A stretch of 64,000 nt of DNA from Gordonibacter faecis (GTDB taxonomy: Bacteria > Actinomycetota > Coriobacteriia > Coriobacteriales > Eggerthellaceae): the NCBI RefSeq assembly GCF_030077735.1, contig NZ_JASJEU010000003.1:62001-126000 (forward strand). The letters are read 5' to 3'. This document shows positions 25,061 to 33,506 of this stretch, one piece after another. Each line of letters starts with the position of its first letter. Within the stretch, counting starts at the first letter, position 1. Both the position numbers and the translations under genes were made by a program. The notes under the pieces were generated by a model, which saw only the letters and a list, made by a program, of their open reading frames with translations, made no database searches and had not been told where the DNA came from.

Positions 25061-26236
25061 ATGGCCGTTCAGGAACAGGGCATGCTCGCGCAGGCGCGCA
25101 AGGAGCAAACCAGAAGGCTCTCGAACAGTATTCTGCGCCGCACGCTGGCAAACGTGGTGCTGTTTGCGGTTGCCTACGCACTGTTGTTTACGGGATTCAT
25201 GTTCATATTGGGCACCCCGCTCTCGAACCTCGTATTTAACCTGGTGGGGCAGCGTTACTCCGTCCATTCGGCCATTGCGAATCTGTTCTTGCTGTGCGTT
25301 GCTGCCGGGTTCGTTGCGGGCATTGTGCTGCTGGTGCGCTCGGGCATCAACCGGGCGCTTGGCTACTTCGACGACTTGCTCGACTCGGTGGCAAACGTCC
25401 TGTCCAAGCGCGAAGGCCCCGTGTCGCTGCCGCGCGAACTGGCACCCACGGAAGCCTACCTCAATGCTGTGAAGGAGGAAAGTGAGCGCAGCGAGCGGGC
25501 GGCACATGCGGCCGAAGAGCGCAAAAATGAACTGGTGGTGTATCTCGCCCACGACATCAAGACGCCGCTCACCTCCATCGTGGGCTATCTGACGCTTCTG
25601 GCTGAATCCCCCGACCTGCCGCTTGACGTGCGCGCCCGCTACACGGGCATCACGCTTGACAAGGCCTACCGCCTGGAGGAGCTGCTCGAAGAGTTCTTCG
25701 AAATCACGCGCTATAACCTTACGTCCATTCCCATTGAGCGCTCGCGCTTCGATGGCGTGCTGTTTGTGAACCAGGTGATGGAAGAGTTCTACCCGCTGGC
25801 GGAAGGGCGCTCCCTTGAGCTCACGTTCGACGGCCCGGCCGAGCTCTCTGTGTTCGCCGATGCAAGCCGTGTGGCGCGCGTGCTGAACAACGTGCTGAAA
25901 AACGCCGTCGCCTACGCCGATGCGGGCACCGAGGTGCGTGTGCGCACGGGCCTGGTGTGTGCGCCCGATGGCTTTGTGTGGTGGGAGCTCACCGTGACCG
26001 ACCACGGCCGCGAACTCTCGCCGGAACACTTGGAGCGCATCTTCGAGAAGTTCTTCCGCGCCGATGCCGCGCGCACCTCGGAAGGGGGAGCGGGGCTTGG
26101 GCTGGCCATCGCCCGCGAAATTGCGCGCGCCCACGGCGGCGACATCTACGCCACGAGCGACGCCGGCATCACCTCGTTCACCATCTGGATTCCCCAAGGC
26201 CCGAGCATTGCCACGGCGCCCAGCACCCGCGCGTAA
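25061..26236 (+). CDS. Sensor histidine kinase (VanS-like)
   Basis: The 391-residue membrane kinase has two membrane helices (about 30-52 and 72-94) with only a short external loop of about 20 residues. A HAMP-like segment, then the dimerisation domain with His164 in VYLAHDIKTPLTSIVGYLTLL follow; this H-box is characteristic of VanS-type kinases. The catalytic domain has the N box NNVLKNAVAYA and the G-rich GAGLGLAIAREIARAHGG. The minimal sensor loop suggests it detects something in the membrane or needs a partner. It is paired with the preceding response regulator. The divergent C39-type peptidase may be a target. Confidence 0.93.
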   Translation: MAVQEQGMLAQARKEQTRRLSNSILRRTLANVVLFAVAYALLFTGFMFILGTPLSNLVFNLVGQRYSVHSAIANLFLLCVAAGFVAGIVLLVRSGINRALGYFDDLLDSVANVLSKREGPVSLPRELAPTEAYLNAVKEESERSERAAHAAEERKNELVVYLAHDIKTPLTSIVGYLTLLAESPDLPLDVRARYTGITLDKAYRLEELLEEFFEITRYNLTSIPIERSRFDGVLFVNQVMEEFYPLAEGRSLELTFDGPAELSVFADASRVARVLNNVLKNAVAYADAGTEVRVRTGLVCAPDGFVWWELTVTDHGRELSPEHLERIFEKFFRADAARTSEGGAGLGLAIAREIARAHGGDIYATSDAGITSFTIWIPQGPSIATAPSTRA

Positions 26237-26296
26237 AATCCACGCCGACAAGCACCTCCTTTTTGTGGGCAACCTGTGGCGCTATCAGGTGCGTGC

Positions 26297-26478
26297 TTGT
26301 TGCGCCTTCGGCCTTCGCCTACAATAGACAAGCTGCGATAACGCAGGCACTTCCCGCTTGGTCCGCATACGTCCACCGTATGCCCACCCAGAGGGGAGCG
26401 CATCGGTTCTGCGCCGCCGGATAAGGGCTGCGCGACAGGCGGCCCGGTGACGGCGCTGCCAGGAAAGGTGGAAAAGCT
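26297..26478 (+). promoter_or_regulatory. rpsO promoter and long leader
   Basis: TTGTTG (26297-26302), 17 bases, then TACAAT (26320-26325) make a good promoter. Transcription from about 26332 leaves a GC-rich, hairpin-capable leader of about 147 nt before the rpsO ATG. A leader that long is consistent with S15 autoregulation, known in other bacteria, but I cannot match a specific published motif. Confidence 0.6.
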
Positions 26479-26766
26479 ATGGCAAGCAAGCTCAGCATCA
26501 GCAAAGAGCGCACTGCGGAACTCATCAAAGAGTACGGCAAGGGCGAGGGCGATTCGGGTAGCCCGGAGGTGCAGGTGGCAATCCTTTCGGAGCGCATCCG
26601 CAACCTCACCGAGCACCTGAAGGTCCACAAGAAGGACAACCACTCCCGCCGTGGCCTCATGATGCTCCTCGGTAAGCGCCGCGGTCTTCTGAAGTACATC
26701 AAGGCCCGCGACGTCGAAGAGTACCGTACGCTCATCAAGAAGCTCGGCATCCGCGACACCATCTAG
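26479..26766 (+). CDS. rpsO: 30S ribosomal protein S15
   Basis: S15 binds the 16S rRNA three-way junction early in small-subunit assembly. The 95 residues include the family pattern DSGSPEVQVAILSERIRNLTEHLKVHKKDNHSRRGL and LLGKRRGLLKYIK. The length is slightly above the usual 89, from a few extra N-terminal residues. pnp follows after a terminator, the classic rpsO-pnp pairing. Confidence 0.98.
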   Translation: MASKLSISKERTAELIKEYGKGEGDSGSPEVQVAILSERIRNLTEHLKVHKKDNHSRRGLMMLLGKRRGLLKYIKARDVEEYRTLIKKLGIRDTI

Positions 26767-26773
26767 CAACGAG

Positions 26774-26795
26774 AGCCCGCTTCGGCGGGCTTTTG
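26774..26795 (+). terminator. Terminator after rpsO
   Basis: A GCCCGC/GCGGGC stem with a TTCG tetraloop (26775-26790) is followed by TTTTG. This is a standard intrinsic terminator 7 bp after the rpsO stop, which would reduce read-through into pnp. Confidence 0.9.
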
Positions 26796-26961
26796 TATAG
26801 GCGTTTCGCACCTTCTCGCGCGTTGCGCGGCGAAGAGGGAGCGCCACGGCGGTCGGAAGCGCAAGGGCGTTTCTGCTCGCGGCGGGCCGCACAGGGTGGC
26901 ACCGTCAAAGAAGCTTGGCCGCACGAGGGCGTCCAAGGTAGAAGAGAAAGAAAGCTGAAAC

Positions 26962-29205
26962 ATGGAAAAAATCGTCGAATCCTTCGAGCTGTACGGAAAA
27001 GAGTACCGTCTCGAGACGGGCGAGCTGGCCAAGCAGGCCACCGGCGCCGTGCTCGTGACGCAGGGCGACACGAGCGTGCTCGTGACCGCGGTTATCTCGA
27101 AGGAGGAGAAGGACTACGACTTCTTCCCGCTTACGGTGGACTTCATCGAGAAGATGTACGCCGTTGGCCGCATTCCTGGCGGCTACCTGAAGCGCGAAGC
27201 CCGTCCGTCCGACAAGGGCACGCTCACGGCCCGCATGGTCGACCGCCCCATCCGTCCCGGTTTCGTTGACGGCTTCAAGCGTGAGGTGCACATCGTGTGC
27301 ACGACGCTGGTGGTTGACAGCGTGAATCCGCCCGACACCATCTGCGTCATGGGTGCCAGCGCGGCACTTATGCTGGGCGCCGCTCCGTTTGACGGCCCGG
27401 CTGCCTGTGTGCGCATCGGCCGCGACATTGAAACGGGCGAGTTCATTGTGAACCCGACCTTCGAAGAGTCCGAGCACTCTGACCTGGAGCTGACCATTGC
27501 CGGTACGGCTGACTACATCTCCATGGTGGAAGCTGGCGCCGACGAAATCTCCGAAGAAGACATGCTTGCTGCCATGACATTTGGCCAGGAGGCTATCGCC
27601 GCCTTCTGCGACGCGCAGCAGCGCTTCCTCGACCGTGCGAACATTCAGCCGGTGGAATGGCCTGTTCACGTGGCCGACCCGGCCATCGCCGAGCGCGTGG
27701 CTCCGTTCATGGACGAGATGAGCGCTGCCTTGCACGACGCCGACAAGCAGGCGCGTATGGCGAAGGTGGAAGAGCTCAAGGCCCGCATCAAGGAGGAGCA
27801 GTTCTCAGACGAAGAGCGCGCCGCCTGGAAGAGCGACATTGCCGCTGAGCTGAAGAAACTTGAGAAGAAGGCCATGCGCGCCATGGTTATCGCCACCGGC
27901 GAGCGCGTCGACGGCCGCCGTCCCGACGAGATTCGCCCGCTGCACATCGTGCCGGGGTATCTGCCCCGCGTGCACGGTTCGGGCCTGTTCCAGCGCGGTC
28001 AGACCCAGGTGCTCTCCGTGGTGACGCTTGGCATGCTGAACGAGTGGCAGCGCCTCGACACCATCGATCCCGCCGAGGGCAAGCGCTACATGCACCAGTA
28101 CAACTTCCCGCCGTACTGCACGGGCGAGACGGGCCGCATGGGTGCCCCGAAGCGCCGCGAAGTGGGCCACGGTGCCCTGGCCGAGCGTGCGCTCATGCCG
28201 GTGATTCCCAACGAAGACGAATTCCCCTACGCCATTCGCGTGGTGTCCGAGGTGTTGGAGTCCAACGGCTCGTCGTCGATGGCTTCCACCTGCGGAAGCA
28301 CGCTTGCGCTGATGGATGCTGGTGTGCCCATTAAGGCGCCCGTGTCCGGCATTGCCATGGGTCTTATTAAAGAGGGCGATGACGTGGTCATTCTCTCTGA
28401 CATCCAGGGTATTGAGGACTTCCTCGGCGACATGGACTTCAAGGTGTGCGGCACGGAAAAGGGCATCACGGCACTGCAGATGGACAACAAGGCTCGCGGC
28501 CTGTCCGTGGATATTCTGGCCCGCGCGCTCAAACAGGCAAGTGAAGGCCGCGCCTACATCCTTGACGCCATGCTGGCCGAGATTGCCGCGCCGCGCGCTG
28601 ATCTGCGCGAAACCGCTCCGCGCATCGAAACCATCCACATTCCCGTGGACAAGATTCGCGACGTCATCGGTAGCGGTGGCAAGGTGGTCCGCGGCATTCA
28701 GGACGAAACCGGCGCACAGATCAACATCGAGGAAGACGGCACCATTCACATTGCCGCCGTGGAGGGCCCGGCTGGCGAGGCTGCCAAGGCCATGATCCTC
28801 GGCATTGTGAAGGAGCCCGAGGTGGGCGAGGTGTTCGACGGCGAAGTTGTGGGTATCAAAGACTTCGGCGCGTTCGTGAAGCTGACGCCGGGCAAAGACG
28901 GCCTGCTGCACATCTCGCGCATGGCCAACGGCCGCGTGGGCAAGGTGGAAGACGTACTCAACCTCGGCGACACCGTGAAGGTTGAGGTGCTTGAAGTGGA
29001 CCCGAATTCGGGCAAGATTTCGCTCGATCGCCTGGAGAAGCCGGACGCCCCCGAGGGCTCCGCTCCCAGCCGCGAGCGCTCCGACCGCCCGCGCCGCGAC
29101 GATCACGGCCACGGCGACAAGGACAATCGCCCCGGTCGCAGCAATCGCAACGGCAACGGTAACGGCAGCGGCGGGCGCACCCCGCGTCGCCGTCACGAAG
29201 GCTAG
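26962..29205 (+). CDS. pnp: Polyribonucleotide nucleotidyltransferase (PNPase)
   Basis: PNPase degrades RNA 3' to 5' with phosphate and can add tails. The 747 residues contain two RNase PH domains (about 10-240 and 310-545) joined by a helical domain. A KH domain (IPVDKIRDVIGSGGKVVRGIQDETGAQINIEEDG) and an S1 domain (GEVFDGEVVGIKDFGAFVKL) follow. The C-terminal tail of about 50 residues is rich in Arg, Gly, Asn and Asp, a probable RNA-binding tail seen in several actinobacterial PNPases. Together with RNases J and Y elsewhere in the window it covers much of the mRNA decay machinery. Confidence 0.97.
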   Translation: MEKIVESFELYGKEYRLETGELAKQATGAVLVTQGDTSVLVTAVISKEEKDYDFFPLTVDFIEKMYAVGRIPGGYLKREARPSDKGTLTARMVDRPIRPGFVDGFKREVHIVCTTLVVDSVNPPDTICVMGASAALMLGAAPFDGPAACVRIGRDIETGEFIVNPTFEESEHSDLELTIAGTADYISMVEAGADEISEEDMLAAMTFGQEAIAAFCDAQQRFLDRANIQPVEWPVHVADPAIAERVAPFMDEMSAALHDADKQARMAKVEELKARIKEEQFSDEERAAWKSDIAAELKKLEKKAMRAMVIATGERVDGRRPDEIRPLHIVPGYLPRVHGSGLFQRGQTQVLSVVTLGMLNEWQRLDTIDPAEGKRYMHQYNFPPYCTGETGRMGAPKRREVGHGALAERALMPVIPNEDEFPYAIRVVSEVLESNGSSSMASTCGSTLALMDAGVPIKAPVSGIAMGLIKEGDDVVILSDIQGIEDFLGDMDFKVCGTEKGITALQMDNKARGLSVDILARALKQASEGRAYILDAMLAEIAAPRADLRETAPRIETIHIPVDKIRDVIGSGGKVVRGIQDETGAQINIEEDGTIHIAAVEGPAGEAAKAMILGIVKEPEVGEVFDGEVVGIKDFGAFVKLTPGKDGLLHISRMANGRVGKVEDVLNLGDTVKVEVLEVDPNSGKISLDRLEKPDAPEGSAPSRERSDRPRRDDHGHGDKDNRPGRSNRNGNGNGSGGRTPRRRHEG

Positions 29206-29213
29206 GAACTCTC

Positions 29214-29240
29214 GAAGGGCCGCGCGAGCGGCCCTTCCGC
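29214..29240 (+). terminator. Hairpin after pnp
   Basis: A perfect 10-bp stem (29214-29223 with 29228-29237) with a GCGA tetraloop follows the pnp stop by 8 bp. The following bases (CGCTTACC) are not T-rich, so it is a strong hairpin with a weak tail. Confidence 0.75.
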
Positions 29241-29299
29241 TTACCGGGAGTACTTTTGTGCGTCCGCCGGGCGCTCGGTGCCATCGGGATAACGTTTCG

Positions 29300-29328
29300 T
29301 TGGGTGCGGGCACCTGACATGGTAGGAT
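29300..29328 (+). promoter_or_regulatory. dapB promoter
   Basis: TTGGGT (29300-29305), a 17-base spacer and TAGGAT (29323-29328) make a plausible housekeeping promoter about 35 bases ahead of the dapB ATG. Confidence 0.55.
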
Positions 29329-29362
29329 GAGGGAAATCATCACAGAGTGAAAGGCTTTCTTC

Positions 29363-30136
29363 ATGATTAAGGTTGCGGTTTCGGGATGTGCCGGGCGCAT
29401 GGGTCAGGCGGTTGTGAACGCGGTGCGCGGTGCTGATGACCTGGAACTTGCCTGTGGCATCGACCCGCACGCAAGCAGCACGCACGCCGACTTCCCCGTA
29501 TTTACCAGCGTCCCCGAGGCGCTTCGTGGCGCTACGTTTGACGTGCTCGTCGACTTCACGCAGCCCTCTGTTGTGGCTGATAACCTGCGCGCCGCCTTGC
29601 CCGCGGGTGTTGACTGCGTCGTGGGCACCACCGGGCTTTCGAACGAGACGCTAGAAGAGTTGGCGGCGCTCGCCCCGGAGGGCACGTGCCTCTTCTACGC
29701 ACCGAACTTCACCACGGGGGCGGTGCTCATGATGGAGTTCGCCAAGGTGGCGGCACCCTATTTCCCCGAGGCGGAGGTCATCGAGTTTCACCACTGCAAC
29801 AAGAAGGACGCGCCCTCCGGCACGGCTGTGCGCACGGCGCAGATTATCGCCGAGGCGCGCGAGGGCCGCGTGAGCGAGGCGCCGGGTCGCGAGACGGAAA
29901 TCGCCGGCGCGGAAGGTGCGCGCGGCGCGCTCGTGGAGGGTGTGCCCGTGCATGCGGTGCGCTCGATGGGCTATGTGGCCAGCCAGGAAGTGATTTTCGG
30001 CTCGTTCGGTCAGACGCTCACCATCCGCCACGACAGCTGGGAGCGCGGCTCGTACATGCCCGGCGTGCTGTTGGGCATTCGCAGTGTGGGCAAGCGGTCG
30101 GGCCTGATTGTAGGTTTGGAGAACTTCATGGCGTGA
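29363..30136 (+). CDS. dapB: 4-hydroxy-tetrahydrodipicolinate reductase
   Basis: DapB reduces hydroxy-tetrahydrodipicolinate with NAD(P)H in the lysine and diaminopimelate pathway. The 257 residues have the nucleotide-binding N-terminus VAVSGCAGRMGQAVV, the DFTQPS segment, VVGTTGLS, and the catalytic/substrate motif EFHHCNKKDAPSGTA with the His-His and Lys residues. The length matches the family. dapA follows 112 bp later in the same direction, so two consecutive steps of diaminopimelate synthesis are side by side. Confidence 0.97.
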   Translation: MIKVAVSGCAGRMGQAVVNAVRGADDLELACGIDPHASSTHADFPVFTSVPEALRGATFDVLVDFTQPSVVADNLRAALPAGVDCVVGTTGLSNETLEELAALAPEGTCLFYAPNFTTGAVLMMEFAKVAAPYFPEAEVIEFHHCNKKDAPSGTAVRTAQIIAEAREGRVSEAPGRETEIAGAEGARGALVEGVPVHAVRSMGYVASQEVIFGSFGQTLTIRHDSWERGSYMPGVLLGIRSVGKRSGLIVGLENFMA

Positions 30137-30248
30137 GCGCGCCCGTCCGTGCAGCTCATGGCATACTACGTTTAATACGCACGATCTAAGAGCACGACGC
30201 TATCTGACGGACGCTTTCGTTTGGATGGCGGCTCGGTGAGGAGTCAGC

Positions 30249-31145
30249 ATGACGCAGCCCCGTTTTGGCCGCATGATCCCGGCCATGGTCACCCCGTTCG
30301 ATGAGAACCGCGAACTGGATCTGGACAAGGCCCAGGCACTTGCCGTGCGCCTTGTGGATGGCGGCAGCGACTCTCTCATCATCAACGGCACGACGGGGGA
30401 GAGCCCTACGGTGTTCTACCCGCAAAAGATTGACCTCTTCCGCGCCGTGGTGGAGGCGGTGGGTGACAAGGTGCCCGTCATTGCGAACGTGGGTGACAAC
30501 TGCACGGCTGACACGGTGAACTTCGCGCGTGACGTGGCGAAACTGGGTGTTGACGGCTTCATGTGCGTGGTGCCGTACTACAACAAGCCGCCGCAAGAGG
30601 GCATGTACCAGCACTTCCGCACCATCGCCGATGCGGTGGAGCTGCCCATCGTGCTGTACAACATCCCCGGTCGTTGCGTGGTGAACATGGAGGCCGAAAC
30701 CACGCTGCGCTTGGCGCACGACTGTGCGAACGTGGTGGCTGTGAAGGAAGCCTCGGGCAAGCTGGATCAGGTGAAAGCCATTGTCGACGGAGCGCCGGAG
30801 GGCTTTTGGGTGTACTCGGGCGACGACTCGGCCACGCTTGATATCATGAAGCTGGGTGGCGCAGGTGTGGTGTCCACCATCGGCAACGTGGCACCGGCGC
30901 GTATGAAAGAGATTGTGGACTTGTGTGCGGCGGGTGATTGGGAGGCGGCCGAGGCTGCCAACGAGCGCCTGATGCCGCTGATGAAGGGCTTGTTCGAAAC
31001 CTCGAACCCCATCCTGGTGAAGGAAGCGCTCAAGCTGCTTGACTTCCCGGTGGGAGGCGTGCGTCTGCCGCTGGTGGATGCAACGCCCGAACAGTCCGAG
31101 CGCTTGGCTGCCATCATGCGCGAGGTGGGTGTGCTGAGCGCCTAA
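30249..31145 (+). CDS. dapA: 4-hydroxy-tetrahydrodipicolinate synthase
   Basis: DapA condenses pyruvate and aspartate semialdehyde to begin the diaminopimelate/lysine branch. The 298 residues form a TIM barrel with the pyruvate-binding motif NGTTGESP, the catalytic Tyr in VVPYYNKPPQEG and the Schiff-base Lys in VVAVKEASG. Length and motifs are standard. The gene follows dapB and lies just before the rnj leader. No lysine riboswitch was recognised in front of it. Confidence 0.97.
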   Translation: MTQPRFGRMIPAMVTPFDENRELDLDKAQALAVRLVDGGSDSLIINGTTGESPTVFYPQKIDLFRAVVEAVGDKVPVIANVGDNCTADTVNFARDVAKLGVDGFMCVVPYYNKPPQEGMYQHFRTIADAVELPIVLYNIPGRCVVNMEAETTLRLAHDCANVVAVKEASGKLDQVKAIVDGAPEGFWVYSGDDSATLDIMKLGGAGVVSTIGNVAPARMKEIVDLCAAGDWEAAEAANERLMPLMKGLFETSNPILVKEALKLLDFPVGGVRLPLVDATPEQSERLAAIMREVGVLSA

Positions 31146-31447
31146 GTGGTGTTCAGCCTGATAACGGAAAAGGTGGGGTTGCAACAAAAGTTTGCCAGGT
31201 ATTCCGTAGGGCAAGGGTTCTACCCGTGCCGTGCAACGAGAATAAACCTGTCAGGTAAAGAACTTTGGTTACCTCCCCCTGAGAAAGATATGAAACCGCG
31301 CAGGCGGGCGCGCCCTTACGGTGTGTCCCATCGCTTGTGTTCCTCATACGTGGGGAGCCGGCGAGAGCGGCGCAGGCGAAGCCGGGAGTCCCGGCTCTTC
31401 GTCTTTACGCGTCCGCTGCGCACGACGAGAAAGACCGGAAGATACAC
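31146..31447 (+). promoter_or_regulatory. rnj leader with competing hairpins
   Basis: This 302-base gap has no gene. Near its 3' end, GCCGGG (31381-31386) pairs with CCCGGC (31390-31395) and is followed by TCTTCGTCTTT, a terminator-like hairpin. Upstream GAGCCGG (31355-31361) is complementary to CCGGCTC (31391-31397) and could form an alternative, mutually exclusive stem. This arrangement sits about 45 nt before the rnj start and could be an attenuator. No promoter was clear. Confidence 0.45.
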
Positions 31448-33367
31448 ATGGAACAAAACAATCAGCGCTCCGAGCGCGGCGGAAGCCGTGCCAAGGAGCA
31501 GGGGCGCGCGGCGAACAGCCGCAGCGGCAACGGTGGCGCGAAGAGCGGGCCGAACGCTGCTAACGCCTCCGAAAAGAAGACGCGCTCCTACAAGCATGTG
31601 CAACTTGAGCACAAGCGCCCCCAGCTTACCAAGGCGGGCGCGCAGGGCGGCGGTCGGCGCGGGCAGGGTGAGCAGAACGCGCGCCGTAACTTCGCCTCGC
31701 CAAAGAAAGATCCGAACGCCACGCTGAAGATTATTCCTTTGGGTGGCTTGGATGCCATCGGCAAGAACATGACAGCGTTTGAGTGCAAGGGCGACATGAT
31801 CCTCGATGACTGCGGGCTCATGTTTCCCGACGACAATCATCCGGGTGTCGACCTTATTTTGCCCGACTATACGTACGTGCTTGAGAACGCCGACAAGCTG
31901 CGCGGCATCATCATCACGCACGGCCACGAGGACCACACGGGTACGCTGCCGTACCTGCTGAAGGACCTCGACCGCCAGGTGCCTATCTACGCCACGAAGC
32001 TCACACTGGGCCTCATTGAAGGCAAGTTCGCCGAGCATAAAATCAAGAACGCCAAGCTGGTGGAAATCAAGCCGGGCGACCAGATTAAACTGGGGTGTTT
32101 CACGGCTGAATTCTTCGCGGTGAACCATTCCATTCCGGGTGCGGTGGGCGTGTTTTTCCAGAGCCCGGCCGGAAACGTGCTGCATACGGGCGACTTCAAG
32201 CTTGACCAGACGCCCATCGACGGCGTGACCACCGACTTTGGGGCGCTCGCGAAGTTTTCCAAGGTGGGCGTCGACCTTATGATGAGCGATTCCACCAACG
32301 CCCAGAACCCCAACTTCACGCCGAGCGAGGCTGAGGTGGGCAAGGAGCTGGCCAAAATCATTTCACAGGCGAAGGGCCGCGTTATCATTGCGTCGTTCGC
32401 CAGCCACATTCACCGCATGCAGCAGATTTGCGACGCGGCGGTAGCTAACGGCCGCAAGGTGGTGGTGACGGGCCGCTCGATGATTCAGAACACCGACATC
32501 GCGCGCCGTTTGGGTTACCTCAACATCTCTGACGAGGACATCGTGGACGCGTATGACCTCAAGGGTATTCCGCCTGAGCAGGTGGTTATCATGTGCACGG
32601 GCAGCCAGGGCGAGCCGCTCTCAGCGCTTGCCCGCATCGCGAACGGTGAGCACAAAACCATCGACTTGGACGAGGGCGACACCGTTATCATTTCGGCCAC
32701 GCCTGTTCCCGGCAACGAGAAGGCTGTGACGCGCGTGGTGAACTGCCTGGCGAAGATTGGCGCGGATGTGTACGACAAGAAGCGTGCGCGCGTGCACGTG
32801 TCGGGCCACGCGGGTGCCGAAGAGTTGAAGCTGGTGCTGTCCATTGTGCAGCCCAAGGCCTTCATGCCGGTGCACGGCGAGGCCACGCACCTGCGCGCCC
32901 ATGCCAGCCTGGCCGAGGCCACGGGTGTGCCTCACGACAACATTTTCATCTGCGAAAACGGCGAGTCGCTGGAACTCACGGCGCGCGGTGTACACCGTGG
33001 CGAAGTGGTGCAGTCCGGCATTGTGTTCGTGGATGGCCTCTCAGTGGGCGACACCTCGCAAGACGTGCTCGACGAGCGCAGCGCACTCGGGTCGCAGGGC
33101 TTCGCGGCGGTGGCTGCAGCGGTGTCTTTCAAGCGCAAGGACGTGGTGGGCGAGGTGCAGGTGGAAATGCACGGCATCACGGGCGGCGACGATGACTACC
33201 TCACGCGCGAGGCATCGTCCACGGTGAAGAACGCCCTCAAGCGTCAGTTGGGCAAAGGCGGCGGCATGCGCGAACTCAAGAAGGCGGGGCGCGATGCGCT
33301 TTTGTCCCTTCTGTGGGAGCGTACCAAGCAGCGCCCGATGGCCATCGTGAACTTGCTGGAAGTTTAG
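31448..33367 (+). CDS. rnj: Ribonuclease J
   Basis: RNase J is a metallo-beta-lactamase/beta-CASP nuclease with 5'-to-3' exonuclease and endonuclease activity in mRNA decay and rRNA maturation. The 639 residues have an unusually long basic, low-complexity N-terminus (about 1-80, rich in Arg, Asn, Gly, Ser). The catalytic domain follows, with THGHEDHTG (His158, His160, Asp162, His163). The beta-CASP domain contains SGHAGAEELKLVLSIVQPK and PVHGE. The C-terminal domain ends in WERTKQRPMAIVNLLEV. The ATG at 31448 is preferred over an upstream ATG at 31337. The N-terminal basic tail is shared with actinobacterial RNase J. Confidence 0.96.
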   Translation: MEQNNQRSERGGSRAKEQGRAANSRSGNGGAKSGPNAANASEKKTRSYKHVQLEHKRPQLTKAGAQGGGRRGQGEQNARRNFASPKKDPNATLKIIPLGGLDAIGKNMTAFECKGDMILDDCGLMFPDDNHPGVDLILPDYTYVLENADKLRGIIITHGHEDHTGTLPYLLKDLDRQVPIYATKLTLGLIEGKFAEHKIKNAKLVEIKPGDQIKLGCFTAEFFAVNHSIPGAVGVFFQSPAGNVLHTGDFKLDQTPIDGVTTDFGALAKFSKVGVDLMMSDSTNAQNPNFTPSEAEVGKELAKIISQAKGRVIIASFASHIHRMQQICDAAVANGRKVVVTGRSMIQNTDIARRLGYLNISDEDIVDAYDLKGIPPEQVVIMCTGSQGEPLSALARIANGEHKTIDLDEGDTVIISATPVPGNEKAVTRVVNCLAKIGADVYDKKRARVHVSGHAGAEELKLVLSIVQPKAFMPVHGEATHLRAHASLAEATGVPHDNIFICENGESLELTARGVHRGEVVQSGIVFVDGLSVGDTSQDVLDERSALGSQGFAAVAAAVSFKRKDVVGEVQVEMHGITGGDDDYLTREASSTVKNALKRQLGKGGGMRELKKAGRDALLSLLWERTKQRPMAIVNLLEV

Positions 33368-33506
33368 GCTATAATGACCGCATGCGCTCATCCGGCGCGT
33401 GCGGTCGCCCTTGTTGTGGTGCGAAACCGCAGGCAGGGCGAACGTGTACCCCATAAAACGCAGACTCACTGAAACGCACCGTAAACGCAGCAAAAGGAGC
33501 TGGGCC

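Noticed and set aside
24295..26236. Glycopeptide resistance operon
   Set aside because: The regulators look VanR/VanS-like, but no vanH, vanA or vanX type gene is nearby, and rpsO follows directly.
30137..30248. Lysine riboswitch upstream of dapA
   Set aside because: The 112-bp gap is too short for a lysine aptamer (about 170 nt) and lacks its conserved pieces.
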